42,473 bases of DNA from Clostridia bacterium. Its GTDB lineage: Bacteria > Bacillota > Clostridia > Oscillospirales > Acutalibacteraceae. This document shows positions 9,049 to 17,340 of this stretch, piece after piece. The number at the start of each line of letters is the position of its first letter. Position 1 is the first letter of the stretch. The DNA lies in the NCBI GenBank assembly GCA_017436915.1, contig JAFSCE010000024.1, forward strand, positions 1 through 42,473. The letters are read 5' to 3'. The notes beneath the pieces were generated by a model that was not told the DNA's origin, did no database searches, and saw nothing but the letters and a program-made list of their open reading frames with translations. The translations under genes and the position numbers were made by a program.

Positions 9049-10110
9049 TTATTGCGGTCTTTTGCGGAACATGTTGAGGAGATCCTCATCATCGTAGTCG
9101 CTGGAATCGGTGCCGCCCTTGCCGTCTTCCGTGGGCGGGACGTACGAACCGTCAGCCGAGAAACCGGTGGCGACCAGCGTGATGCACAGCTCGTCTTCCA
9201 GATTCTCATCGAAGGTCAGACCCCAGATGGTGTTAACGTCCGGATGCGCCGCCTCGGAAATGAGGTTACAAGCGATATCCACGTCTTCCAGCGGGATATC
9301 CGGCGATGCGGTAACGTTGATGATAAGGCCGCGAGCACCATTGATGGTGGTCTCGAGCAGCGGGCTTGCGATCGCTTCGCGAGCAGCGGCCTCGGCCTTG
9401 TCCTTGCCTTCTGCACGACCGATACCCATGTGGGCATAGCCGGCATCCTTCATGATGGCAGTAACATCCGCGAAGTCAAGGTTGATAACGGCTTCTGCGG
9501 TAATGAGTTCGGAAATGGACTGTACGCCCTGGCGCAGAACGCTATCCGCCGCCTGGAAGGCGTTAGCCAGCGTAATACGCTGCTCGGTGACGAGCTTCAA
9601 ACGCTCATTGGGGATAACGACCAAGCTATCCACGTGCTCACGCAGGATGGCAATACCGTTCTCGGCCTGCTCCATACGGCGGCGGCCTTCAAACGCAAAC
9701 GGTTTCGTAACGATACCAACCGTCAAAATGCCCATCTCGCGCGCGATCTCCGCCACAACGGGAGCAGCACCGGTACCGGTACCACCGCCCATGCCGGCGG
9801 TAATGAACACCATATCCGTGCCTTTGAGCGCGGCGGTGATCTCTTCACGGCTCTCTTCAGCGGCGCGCTGACCTTTTTCAGGGTTCGCACCGGCACCCAT
9901 ACCGCGTGTCAGTTTTTCACCAATTTGCAGTTTTATTGTCGCCTGGGAGCGCAGCAAAGCCTGGTGATCGGTATTGATCGCCACAAATTCAACACCCTTG
10001 ACACCGGCTGTAACCATGCGATTGAGCGCGTTTCCGCCGCCACCGCCGACACCGATTACTTTAATTTGAACGCCGGTATCCAAGACTTCATCATCGTATT
10101 CAAAGTTCAT
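9049..10110 (-). CDS. ftsZ: Cell division GTPase FtsZ
   Basis: FtsZ polymerises into the cytokinetic Z-ring and treadmills with GTP. The 353-residue protein has the N-terminal [17 protein letters not shown] nucleotide-binding segment and the tubulin signature GGGTGTG at 108-114. The T7 synergy loop ([11 protein letters not shown]) is also present. After a short acidic linker the C-terminal conserved peptide appears as [11 protein letters not shown], the docking site for partners such as SepF or EzrA. The linker is rather short. An AGGAGGATG ribosome site precedes the start at 10110. The gene is last in the dcw cluster but has its own consensus promoter; ftsA, its usual upstream neighbour, is missing here. 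Confidence 0.98.
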   Translation of the reverse strand: MNFEYDDEVLDTGVQIKVIGVGGGGGNALNRMVTAGVKGVEFVAINTDHQALLRSQATIKLQIGEKLTRGMGAGANPEKGQRAAEESREEITAALKGTDMVFITAGMGGGTGTGAAPVVAEIAREMGILTVGIVTKPFAFEGRRRMEQAENGIAILREHVDSLVVIPNERLKLVTEQRITLANAFQAADSVLRQGVQSISELITAEAVINLDFADVTAIMKDAGYAHMGIGRAEGKDKAEAAAREAIASPLLETTINGARGLIINVTASPDIPLEDVDIACNLISEAAHPDVNTIWGLTFDENLEDELCITLVATGFSADGSYVPPTEDGKGGTDSSDYDDEDLLNMFRKRPQ

Positions 10111-10170
10111 GGAACATCCTCCTACCTTTTATTTCGCAACAGTTAATCTTCATTTACAGAGTCACTGTAC

Positions 10171-10199
10171 ATTATACTTCTTTAATTCTATCATGTCAA
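10171..10199 (-). promoter_or_regulatory. Consensus sigma-A promoter of ftsZ
   Basis: TTGACA (10194-10199), exactly 17 bp, and TATAAT (10171-10176) on the minus strand: a perfect match to the housekeeping consensus. It lies between ftsQ and ftsZ and gives a leader of about 55 nt. Confidence 0.88.
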
Positions 10200-10241
10200 C
10201 CCCACGATTTCAACACTATTTTTAGAAAATTTTTTGATTTT

Positions 10242-11147
10242 TTAATTATTTGTTTCGGGGTCGTCATCTACGGGCTCTTCCGCGTCCTTTTGCGCATCCT
10301 GTTCAAGCAATGAAGACGGTGTGAAAATGATGGTAGGCGTTTCTACCGTGGCGTCGGAATATTGACTGACGTTGAGCAGTCCCGTCGCCGTTTCACCGTG
10401 GCGCGCCAGAATTTTGGGGATAGAGGTTGCCGCCACTGCGATTTCATAGGTTAAATTGGAATCGTTGCCGAGCGCAATATCAATTTGGTTTTTCCAATTC
10501 ACACGAATATCGTTGAGATTCGTCATATCGATCTCGCTGACGTAGCCAAGTTCGTACAACTCAAACGCGGTGCAAATTTCCCCAATTATCGATAAGCTTC
10601 GCTCGTTAAGCACCTGCTTGCCAACCTGGTCGGTTAACGTACCCGCGCCTTTTAAGTACATGCGCCGGAGCGGTCGTTCACTCTCAATTGGAATCTTTTG
10701 CAGGCCGACACCGTTTTCATCCACCACGACCCAGCCACCGCCCGCATACACCGCGCCCATTTCTTCCGCTTCGGTAATGCGGATAGTGACCTCACGCTTA
10801 AAGCTGATATCAATATCCACGTCTCGCACGTACACAAACTCTTTTTTAAGGCGTTTGGCGGCTTGTCCTTTGTTGACGGAAAACACGCTTTGTCCAACCT
10901 TAATACCAGTCACACCAATGATCGCTTCGTTATCATACTGCGTGTTTCCGAGCACGGTAATGCTACGGATACCAAGCGCGGAGGGCTTGTCCTCGGTTGT
11001 CGGCTTTTGAAGTGCCGCCGGCAACAGCAGTATTGTCAACACAAGAAGCAGGATATTCACCACCGACAGCACGACAAACAGCCGGAAGCGGTTTTGTTTC
11101 CGCTTCTGGCTGCTTTGGCGTTTTGGTTGTGAGCGCCTCTTCTTCAT
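10242..11147 (-). CDS. ftsQ: Cell division protein FtsQ/DivIB
   Basis: FtsQ/DivIB is a bitopic membrane protein of the divisome that bridges FtsL/FtsB and the septal synthase. The 301-residue protein has a very basic cytoplasmic tail (residues 1-22), one membrane segment (about 23-45), a POTRA domain beginning near IRSITVLGNTQYDNEAI, then the beta domain and an acidic C-terminal tail. The frame is open further upstream, but the ATG at 11147 is chosen: it overlaps the murA stop as ATGA and has a GGAG site 7-10 nt upstream. Translation is probably coupled to murA. Confidence 0.93.
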   Translation of the reverse strand: MKKRRSQPKRQSSQKRKQNRFRLFVVLSVVNILLLVLTILLLPAALQKPTTEDKPSALGIRSITVLGNTQYDNEAIIGVTGIKVGQSVFSVNKGQAAKRLKKEFVYVRDVDIDISFKREVTIRITEAEEMGAVYAGGGWVVVDENGVGLQKIPIESERPLRRMYLKGAGTLTDQVGKQVLNERSLSIIGEICTAFELYELGYVSEIDMTNLNDIRVNWKNQIDIALGNDSNLTYEIAVAATSIPKILARHGETATGLLNVSQYSDATVETPTIIFTPSSLLEQDAQKDAEEPVDDDPETNN

Positions 11148-12409
11148 ACGTCCGCTCCGTCGTATAAAATATGTGCACCGACCCCCGCAAGAGTCTGCGC
11201 CATGGCTTCGTAGCCACGTTCTAAATGATGTAATTGTGTGATTTCCGTGGTACCCCCTGCCGCAAGCCCGGCAAGCACCAATGCTGCGCCGCCGCGCAAG
11301 TCGGTACATTCCACCGCCGTGCCCGACAAAGTCGATACACCTTCCACCACGGCAACGCGTCCTTCAACCTTGATGTTCGCACCCATGCGCATTAGTTCAC
11401 ACACGTGCTTATAACGGCTCTCAAAAATAGTTTCAATAAACACACTGGTACCTTCTGCTACGCAAGTAAGTGCCATAATAAGCGCCTGCGCATCAGTAGG
11501 GAAACCGGGATACGGCAACGTACGCACCGTGCGGATGCGGCGCAACCGCCCCGGCGCATTCACCAGTAATTCATCCCGCCACGCCGTGACCTGACAACCG
11601 GTTTCTTCAAACACCGGGATCAGTGCCTGCACGTGTTCAGGATAGATGTCTTTTAGAAGCAAGGATCCGCCGGTGATCGCCGCCGCGCCCATATAGGTTG
11701 CGGTTTCAATGCGGTCCGGTATCACCCGATGACGGCACCCGTGCAAGCGGTCAACACCCTCGATCACGATGGTGCCCTCACCCGCTCCGCGGATACGGGC
11801 TCCACAAGCGGTCAAAAAGTTACACAGATCCACGATCTCCGGCTCTCTCGCGGCATTAAAAATAGTGGTGGTGCCGCGCGCCGTTACCGCCGCCAACAAA
11901 ATGTTCTCGGTGGCTCCCACACTGGGAAACGATAATGAGATCGGACAACCTACCAACCTGTCGTGAACACGACACAAGAGTCGACCGCCCTCCTCGTCGA
12001 TGTGCAACCCCAACTGACGGAGTGCCGCCAAATGCAAGTCGATCGGGCGAGGTCCCAATTCACAGCCGCCGGGAAAAGTCAGGTGCGCTTTTCCGCTTTT
12101 TGCCGCAATTGCACCGAGAAACACGATGGACGACCGCATTTCCCGCATGAGCGTGTCCGGCACCTCATACCCCTGGGCCTGCGACGCATTGATGCAAACA
12201 GTATGTCCATCCCGCTCAACTCGGCACCCCAAGTGTTCTAAAATTTTAATGGCCGCGTGAACGTCCGACAGCAGCGGACAGTTTTCGATCTCACACGATT
12301 CGCCCGCTAAAAAAGTGGCTGCCAAAATCGGCAACGCGCTGTTTTTTGCTCCGTGAATATGTACCGCACCGTTCAAGCGGTGCTCACCTTCGATAACAAG
12401 CTTTGACAC
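11144..12409 (-). CDS. murA: UDP-N-acetylglucosamine 1-carboxyvinyltransferase MurA
   Basis: MurA transfers enolpyruvate from PEP to UDP-GlcNAc, the first committed step of peptidoglycan synthesis, in the cytosol. The 421 residues match the family. The KN pair of HGAKNSALPI binds substrate near the N-terminus. Cys116 in PGGCELGPRPIDLH corresponds to the fosfomycin-target Cys115 of E. coli, so the enzyme should be fosfomycin-sensitive. FPTDAQALIMAL is the usual PEP-side motif. The start is GTG at 12409, supported by GGGGTGG about 7 nt upstream. It sits between murG and ftsQ, where B. subtilis has murB. Confidence 0.96.
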   Translation of the reverse strand: MSKLVIEGEHRLNGAVHIHGAKNSALPILAATFLAGESCEIENCPLLSDVHAAIKILEHLGCRVERDGHTVCINASQAQGYEVPDTLMREMRSSIVFLGAIAAKSGKAHLTFPGGCELGPRPIDLHLAALRQLGLHIDEEGGRLLCRVHDRLVGCPISLSFPSVGATENILLAAVTARGTTTIFNAAREPEIVDLCNFLTACGARIRGAGEGTIVIEGVDRLHGCRHRVIPDRIETATYMGAAAITGGSLLLKDIYPEHVQALIPVFEETGCQVTAWRDELLVNAPGRLRRIRTVRTLPYPGFPTDAQALIMALTCVAEGTSVFIETIFESRYKHVCELMRMGANIKVEGRVAVVEGVSTLSGTAVECTDLRGGAALVLAGLAAGGTTEITQLHHLERGYEAMAQTLAGVGAHILYDGADV

Positions 12410-12492
12410 AGTCGTCCACCCCTATCTCCGAAATCAACCAACAAGGTCTTATACCTCATCCTATGATTTCGAAAGAAAAAGGTGACAGCACT

Positions 12493-13617
12493 CTACTTTA
12501 TGTCTATAAACTCTTTAACAACGGCATAAATGCGGTCGTGCGCATCCAGCACCGCAGCGTTTCCCGCCGCCTCACTCATGCTTTTAAGCGTGTCGGGCGA
12601 CAACGCCGTTTTCTCTATGGTATCCCACAAACGCGCATCTGTCAAATCTTTTTCCTCAATACAAAGTGCCGCGCCACGATCGGCAAGCGCCATGGCGTTA
12701 TAAAATTGATGATTTTCCGCTACGTACGGCGACGGAACCAACACAGATGGTTTTCTCATAGCCGGCAGTTCGCTGAGTGTCATGGCACCGCAACGTGAAA
12801 CAACAAGATCCGCCGCCGCCATGCAACGCGGCATATCGTCAATGTATTCCCGTACCTGCACGTGAACCCCATCCGGCTTAACGCCTAACTCCGCGAGAAG
12901 GGCTTGCATCTTTTGATAGTTTTCTCCTCGGCCTGTGCCGACAATGAACTGCAGGTTTTGGTCTTTTTGATTGCGTTTGAGTACACCGGCGATCGCCTCG
13001 TTCAAGTGACGCGCGCCCAAACTGCCCCCAAAACACAACACCAGAGGTCGGTCATCCACACCGAGCTCTTGTCGCGCGGTCTTTTGATCCATTGCCGTAA
13101 AATCACGGCGCAACGGATTGCCGGTAACCACCACACGTGTCCCCTCCGGCAAGTGTTTGCGTGCGGCATCATCTGCGATCATGACTGCTTTGGCGTATTT
13201 GGCAAGCATCTTAACCGTCACGCCGGGCAGGGCATTGGATTCATGTAACAGCACCGGCACGCCCATTCGCGCTGCTTTTTGCAATACCGGTCCGCAAACG
13301 TAGCCACCTGTACCAATAGCAAGGTCCGGTGAAAAGTCTTTAATAATCCGTGCTGCTTCAAAGCCGGCGGTAACCGCGCGGTACGCCGCCGCCACGTTAC
13401 GACCGATATTTTTTAAAGACAACCGCCGCTGAAACCCCTGCACCGTCACGGTCTTGAGCGGATAACCCGCCGCAGGGACCAATGTCGTTTCCATTTTCCC
13501 TTTGACACCGACAAACAGGATCTCGGCGTCCGGATGCTTAGCTTTGATCGTATCGGCAATCGCCAACGCAGGGTTGATATGTCCTGCTGTGCCACCGCCA
13601 GCCATCAGTATACGCAT
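12493..13617 (-). CDS. murG: UDP-GlcNAc:lipid I GlcNAc-transferase MurG
   Basis: MurG adds GlcNAc to lipid I on the cytoplasmic membrane face, making lipid II. The protein has the N-terminal GGGTAGHINPALA glycine-rich loop, a second glycine loop in CFGGSLGARHLN, and the C-terminal UDP-GlcNAc site around VSRCGAMTLSELPAM with SPYVAENHQ. The frame begins with two adjacent ATGs after ftsW's TAA stop. The second (13617) is preferred because the GGAGG in the end of ftsW is then 7 nt away and the protein begins MRILMAGGG like its homologues; 13620 is the alternative. The product is 374 residues. Confidence 0.96.
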   Translation of the reverse strand: MRILMAGGGTAGHINPALAIADTIKAKHPDAEILFVGVKGKMETTLVPAAGYPLKTVTVQGFQRRLSLKNIGRNVAAAYRAVTAGFEAARIIKDFSPDLAIGTGGYVCGPVLQKAARMGVPVLLHESNALPGVTVKMLAKYAKAVMIADDAARKHLPEGTRVVVTGNPLRRDFTAMDQKTARQELGVDDRPLVLCFGGSLGARHLNEAIAGVLKRNQKDQNLQFIVGTGRGENYQKMQALLAELGVKPDGVHVQVREYIDDMPRCMAAADLVVSRCGAMTLSELPAMRKPSVLVPSPYVAENHQFYNAMALADRGAALCIEEKDLTDARLWDTIEKTALSPDTLKSMSEAAGNAAVLDAHDRIYAVVKEFIDIK

Positions 13618-13620
13618 CAT

Positions 13621-14835
13621 TTACCCTCCTGCCAGCCGTTTTGTTTGTCGCGAAACCGACAACAACACACCCATCTGTGCCAGCAACATGAGCAGCGACG
13701 AGCCCCCGTAACTGAAAAACGGCAAACTAATACCGGTGTTGGGGAAGGAATTGGTGATAACCGCCAGGTTAAACACCACCTGCATGCCAATCTGGGCGAT
13801 CAGACCAATGGCTAACATAGACCCGAATTTATCGGGAGCGCGCATGCCGATCACAAAGCCGCGCCATACCAAGGCGGCAAACAGCAGGATGATCAAAACA
13901 GCACCGATAAAGCCAAGCTCTTCACACACGATCGCAAAAATGAAATCGTTTTGCGGTTCGGGCAGGAATGAGTGCTTTTGTCGGGAGTTCCCGAGGCCTT
14001 CGCCCATAAGCCCACCCGAGCCGATGGCAAACAACGACTGTACCGTCTGCCACGCCACATCACGACCGGTGAGCCCCGATTCGTACACAACATCCGAGGT
14101 GTACACGCCAACGGGATCCAGCCACACGTCAATGCGATCCTGCTCGTATCCCAAAAACACGACCATGATCAACACGCCGACCACACCGATACCAACGATA
14201 GTCCCAAGGTGTGGCAAACGCGCACCACCGATGAACAGCATAACCAAGCCGATCATAAGTAACAGGATGGTGCCGGACAAATGCGGCTCAATCAAAATTA
14301 AAACGGCGGTAAAGCCCAGAATACCAAGCATGGGTAAAAAGCCATTTTTCAAAGATTTGATCTTTTCGGGATTGCGAGAGATCAAGTGAGCAAACAACAA
14401 AATAATCGCAAACTTCGCAATCTCAGACGGCTGAATACTGATCGGACCGAGACGGATCCATCGATGCACGTTTTGAATTTCGGGAAGCAGCATAACCAAG
14501 CCGAGCAACCCCCACGAACCGAGCATGATCGGAACGGCAAACCGTCTGAGGACGTGGTAGTCGACAAACGACACACCGATCATAATAAGCACACCGATCA
14601 CGGCATAGATCAACTGACGTTTGATGTAATAGTAACTGTCACCGCCGTTACGGTAATACGAATAGGCAAAGCTGGCAGAAAACAAACATACCAGACCAAC
14701 CGCCAACACGACCAACAGCAGGATAAAAAACGGCATATCAAAACCGTTGGCAAAAGAAAATAACCGCAGCCGCCCGTTACGCTTCGGCACGGCATCATTC
14801 GGTGCCGCGTGTGCGGCTGTTGTCCGTTTTGCCAT
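13621..14835 (-). CDS. ftsW: Septal peptidoglycan polymerase FtsW (SEDS family)
   Basis: FtsW is the SEDS glycosyltransferase that polymerises lipid II at the septum together with a class B PBP. The 404-residue protein has a basic, Pro/Ala-containing cytoplasmic N-terminus and about ten membrane segments. Family signatures visible are SYYRNGGDSYYYIKRQ, IQPSEIAKFA, NSRQKHSFLPEPQNDFIFA and the C-terminal NTGISLPFFSYGGSSL. The ATG at 14835 is chosen for the AAGGAGAGAG site just upstream; an upstream extension of the frame lacks one. It follows mraY by 23 nt. In a spore former the same family includes SpoVE, which cannot be separated from FtsW by sequence alone. Confidence 0.94.
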   Translation of the reverse strand: MAKRTTAAHAAPNDAVPKRNGRLRLFSFANGFDMPFFILLLVVLAVGLVCLFSASFAYSYYRNGGDSYYYIKRQLIYAVIGVLIMIGVSFVDYHVLRRFAVPIMLGSWGLLGLVMLLPEIQNVHRWIRLGPISIQPSEIAKFAIILLFAHLISRNPEKIKSLKNGFLPMLGILGFTAVLILIEPHLSGTILLLMIGLVMLFIGGARLPHLGTIVGIGVVGVLIMVVFLGYEQDRIDVWLDPVGVYTSDVVYESGLTGRDVAWQTVQSLFAIGSGGLMGEGLGNSRQKHSFLPEPQNDFIFAIVCEELGFIGAVLIILLFAALVWRGFVIGMRAPDKFGSMLAIGLIAQIGMQVVFNLAVITNSFPNTGISLPFFSYGGSSLLMLLAQMGVLLSVSRQTKRLAGG

Positions 14836-14858
14836 GATAGCTCTCTCCTTCAAGATTT

Positions 14859-15866
14859 TTACAGTAGCAGCAAAGCAACCGTTCCGCCGATACCGGCTGC
14901 CAAACAAGCGACGGCGACGATTTTATTCTCGCTCCAGCCGCACAACTCGAAATGGTGATGCAACGGGCTCATTTTGAACAATCGCTTACCGTGTGTCAGT
15001 TTGAAATAACTGACCTGCAACATCACCGAAACCGTTTCCAAGAAATACACAATACCCATCGGCAAGAGCAACAGCGGCCTGCCGATACCAAACGCTACCG
15101 CGCACAGCACGCCGCCGATAAACAGCGAACCGGTATCGCCCATAAATACTCGCGCAGGGTGGAAGTTCCATACCAAAAACCCCGCAATCGCGCCCGCCAC
15201 AGCTGCCGTGAAAACACCGTAGCCGAACGAGTGACCGCATAGAACCAGCAAAAACAAACAAACGATCACCGAAACCGAAGCGCACAACCCGTCAACACCA
15301 TCGGTCAGGTTGGTTGCATTGGTCATTGCCACGATGATAAACACTGCAATCGGAACAAACCAAAAACCCGCCGTCCACACACCGTAAAACGGGATGTGAA
15401 TCTGAGTGCCGCCCGTCAGATACACGAGCAGGGCATAGCCACCGGACAACACAATCTGCATAAGCAATTTTTGACGGCTTGTCAACCCCAGGTTGCGCTT
15501 TTTAACCACCTTAATGTAATCGTCCAAAAAACCGATCACGCCGAAACCGATCGCCATCACGATCCCGGCAAACAGTCGCGTGATGGTTGCCACCGTATCC
15601 GCATCGGTCACGATCTTAACCGGAAGAAACAGCTGACAAACCAACATCACAAACAGTACCACGATCAATATAGCGCCGATGAAAATAACGCCGCCCATGG
15701 TGGGGGTTCCTTGCTTCGATTTGTGCCACGCGGGACCCTCATCACGAATCGTCTGACCGAATTTCAGCCGATGCAGTATCGGAATGAACACCTTGCCCAA
15801 CCGTTCGGATAATACGAACGCCAACAGTGCCGTTACGACCCATACCGTCGATACCAGTATACCCAT
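14859..15866 (-). CDS. mraY: Phospho-N-acetylmuramoyl-pentapeptide transferase MraY
   Basis: MraY moves phospho-MurNAc-pentapeptide from UDP onto undecaprenyl phosphate, forming lipid I in the membrane. The 335-residue protein has about ten membrane segments. The catalytic and Mg-binding motifs are GFLDDYIKV, NATNLTDGVDGL and MSPLHHHFE. PTMGGVIF is the usual N-terminal signature. The start is an ATG with a GAGGAG site. It lies directly between murE and ftsW; murF (normally before mraY) and murD (normally after it) are both missing. Confidence 0.97.
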   Translation of the reverse strand: MGILVSTVWVVTALLAFVLSERLGKVFIPILHRLKFGQTIRDEGPAWHKSKQGTPTMGGVIFIGAILIVVLFVMLVCQLFLPVKIVTDADTVATITRLFAGIVMAIGFGVIGFLDDYIKVVKKRNLGLTSRQKLLMQIVLSGGYALLVYLTGGTQIHIPFYGVWTAGFWFVPIAVFIIVAMTNATNLTDGVDGLCASVSVIVCLFLLVLCGHSFGYGVFTAAVAGAIAGFLVWNFHPARVFMGDTGSLFIGGVLCAVAFGIGRPLLLLPMGIVYFLETVSVMLQVSYFKLTHGKRLFKMSPLHHHFELCGWSENKIVAVACLAAGIGGTVALLLL

Positions 15867-15890
15867 ATTTTGTGCTCCTCATTTCACCAT

Positions 15891-17330
15891 TCAGGTGTTA
15901 TTCTCGTCCAGCGCTTCTGCCACGATTTCACGTTCATCCAAATGAATCGTTCCGCTGTTTAGTATCTGATACGTTTCGTGTCCCTTACCTGCAAGCAAGA
16001 TCGTGTCCCCTGCTTTTGCATTACGAATCGCCCAATGGATAGCTTCTGTTCGATCGGCGATCACCGTGTAAGGGGTCTGTGTGTCGGACAAGCCCGCCAC
16101 AACATCTGCAATGATCGCGTGCGGATCCTCAGTGCGCGGGTTATCCGACGTCACCACCACAAAATCCGACAGTGCCGCTGCCGTCGCCGCCATTTTCGGA
16201 CGTTTGGTACGGTCACGATCACCGCCGCAACCAAACACGGTCACGAGCCGTCCGATTTTGCAAGCGTTTAAAGTCTCGCAAATATTCTGCAACCCGTCAG
16301 GGGTGTGCGCATAGTCGATAACCACCGTAAAATCACGATCGGTCGGGACAACCTCCGCGCGTCCCTTGATGATCGCGGCATCGCACAGCGCCGAGGTCAC
16401 CTCGTCAAACGAAATCCCCAACGTCAAAGCACAGGCAGCCGCCGTCAGCGCGTTATAAACGGAAAAGCGGCCCGGCGTTTTGAGTTTTACTCTGCCGATA
16501 GAACCGGTGGTTACCAATTCAAAATCCACACCGTCCGGTCGCTCACGCAAGTTGTGGGCCGTATACTCAGCATTCGCGCTGACTGCGGAATACGTGACCG
16601 TCGGGCAAGGCAGATCCTCGCTCATCGTGCGGTACCACGGGTCATCGAGGTTTAATACCGCCGTATCACTGATCGTAAACAATCGTTTTTTTGCAGCGGC
16701 ATACTGTGCCATCGTACCGTGATAATCCAAGTGATCCTGCGTCAAATTGGTAAAGGCACCCACCGCAAAGCGACACCCGGTAACACGTTCTTGATCGAGC
16801 GCGTGAGAAGAAACCTCCATCACCGCATAACGGCACCCGGCATCCACCATTGCCGCAAACAATTGTTGCAGTTCGTAGGAATCGGGGGTGGTCTGTCCCG
16901 TTTGTACCACGCGCTCTCCGATCATATTTTGAATCGTACCCACCAAACCGACGGTGTAACCCGCTCGCTCCAAAATGTGTTTTAGCAAATACGAGGTACT
17001 GGTTTTGCCGTTCGTTCCGGTAATGCCGATGAGGCACAGTTTTTCCGACGGACGATCAAACCAGTTGGCACACATCTGCGCCCAGGCGCCGCGTGTGTCG
17101 TGCACCACAATCTGGCGCGACAGCCCTAAATCCCGTTCACACACGACCGCAGCCGCGCCCTTTTCCAAGGCCTCGGCGGCAAACTGATGGCTGTCGATTT
17201 TCGTTCCGGAAATGCAAACGAACAAACAGCCCTCGGTAATCTTGCGAGAGTCACGGCACAGTGCCGTAATCTCAACGTCATCACAAAAGCCGGTTGTTAA
17301 AACATCTTGTAATACCTTCAGCAACTTCAT
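15891..17330 (-). CDS. murE: UDP-MurNAc-tripeptide synthetase MurE (meso-DAP type)
   Basis: MurE adds the third residue of the peptidoglycan stem peptide using ATP in the cytosol. The N-terminal UDP-MurNAc-binding domain is followed by the ATP loop GITGTNGKTSTS, a VMEVSSHALDQERV segment and the C-terminal amino-acid domain. The specificity motif DNPR at residues 396-399 is the one associated with meso-diaminopimelate rather than lysine. The ATG at 17330 follows an AGAGGTG site that overlaps the stop of the preceding PBP gene; length 479 residues. This is direct evidence for a DAP-type cell wall. Confidence 0.96.
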   Translation of the reverse strand: MKLLKVLQDVLTTGFCDDVEITALCRDSRKITEGCLFVCISGTKIDSHQFAAEALEKGAAAVVCERDLGLSRQIVVHDTRGAWAQMCANWFDRPSEKLCLIGITGTNGKTSTSYLLKHILERAGYTVGLVGTIQNMIGERVVQTGQTTPDSYELQQLFAAMVDAGCRYAVMEVSSHALDQERVTGCRFAVGAFTNLTQDHLDYHGTMAQYAAAKKRLFTISDTAVLNLDDPWYRTMSEDLPCPTVTYSAVSANAEYTAHNLRERPDGVDFELVTTGSIGRVKLKTPGRFSVYNALTAAACALTLGISFDEVTSALCDAAIIKGRAEVVPTDRDFTVVIDYAHTPDGLQNICETLNACKIGRLVTVFGCGGDRDRTKRPKMAATAAALSDFVVVTSDNPRTEDPHAIIADVVAGLSDTQTPYTVIADRTEAIHWAIRNAKAGDTILLAGKGHETYQILNSGTIHLDEREIVAEALDENNT

Positions 17331-17340
17331 ATTTGCACCT

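Noticed and set aside
9052..10146. A 364-codon plus-strand open frame opposite ftsZ
   Set aside because: Antisense shadow of ftsZ, which has all tubulin/FtsZ motifs and a consensus promoter in the other direction.
11148..11309. An N-terminal extension of ftsQ into murA
   Set aside because: It has no ribosome site and would overlap murA by over 150 nt; the ATG overlapping the murA stop has a good GGAG site and gives the usual FtsQ topology.
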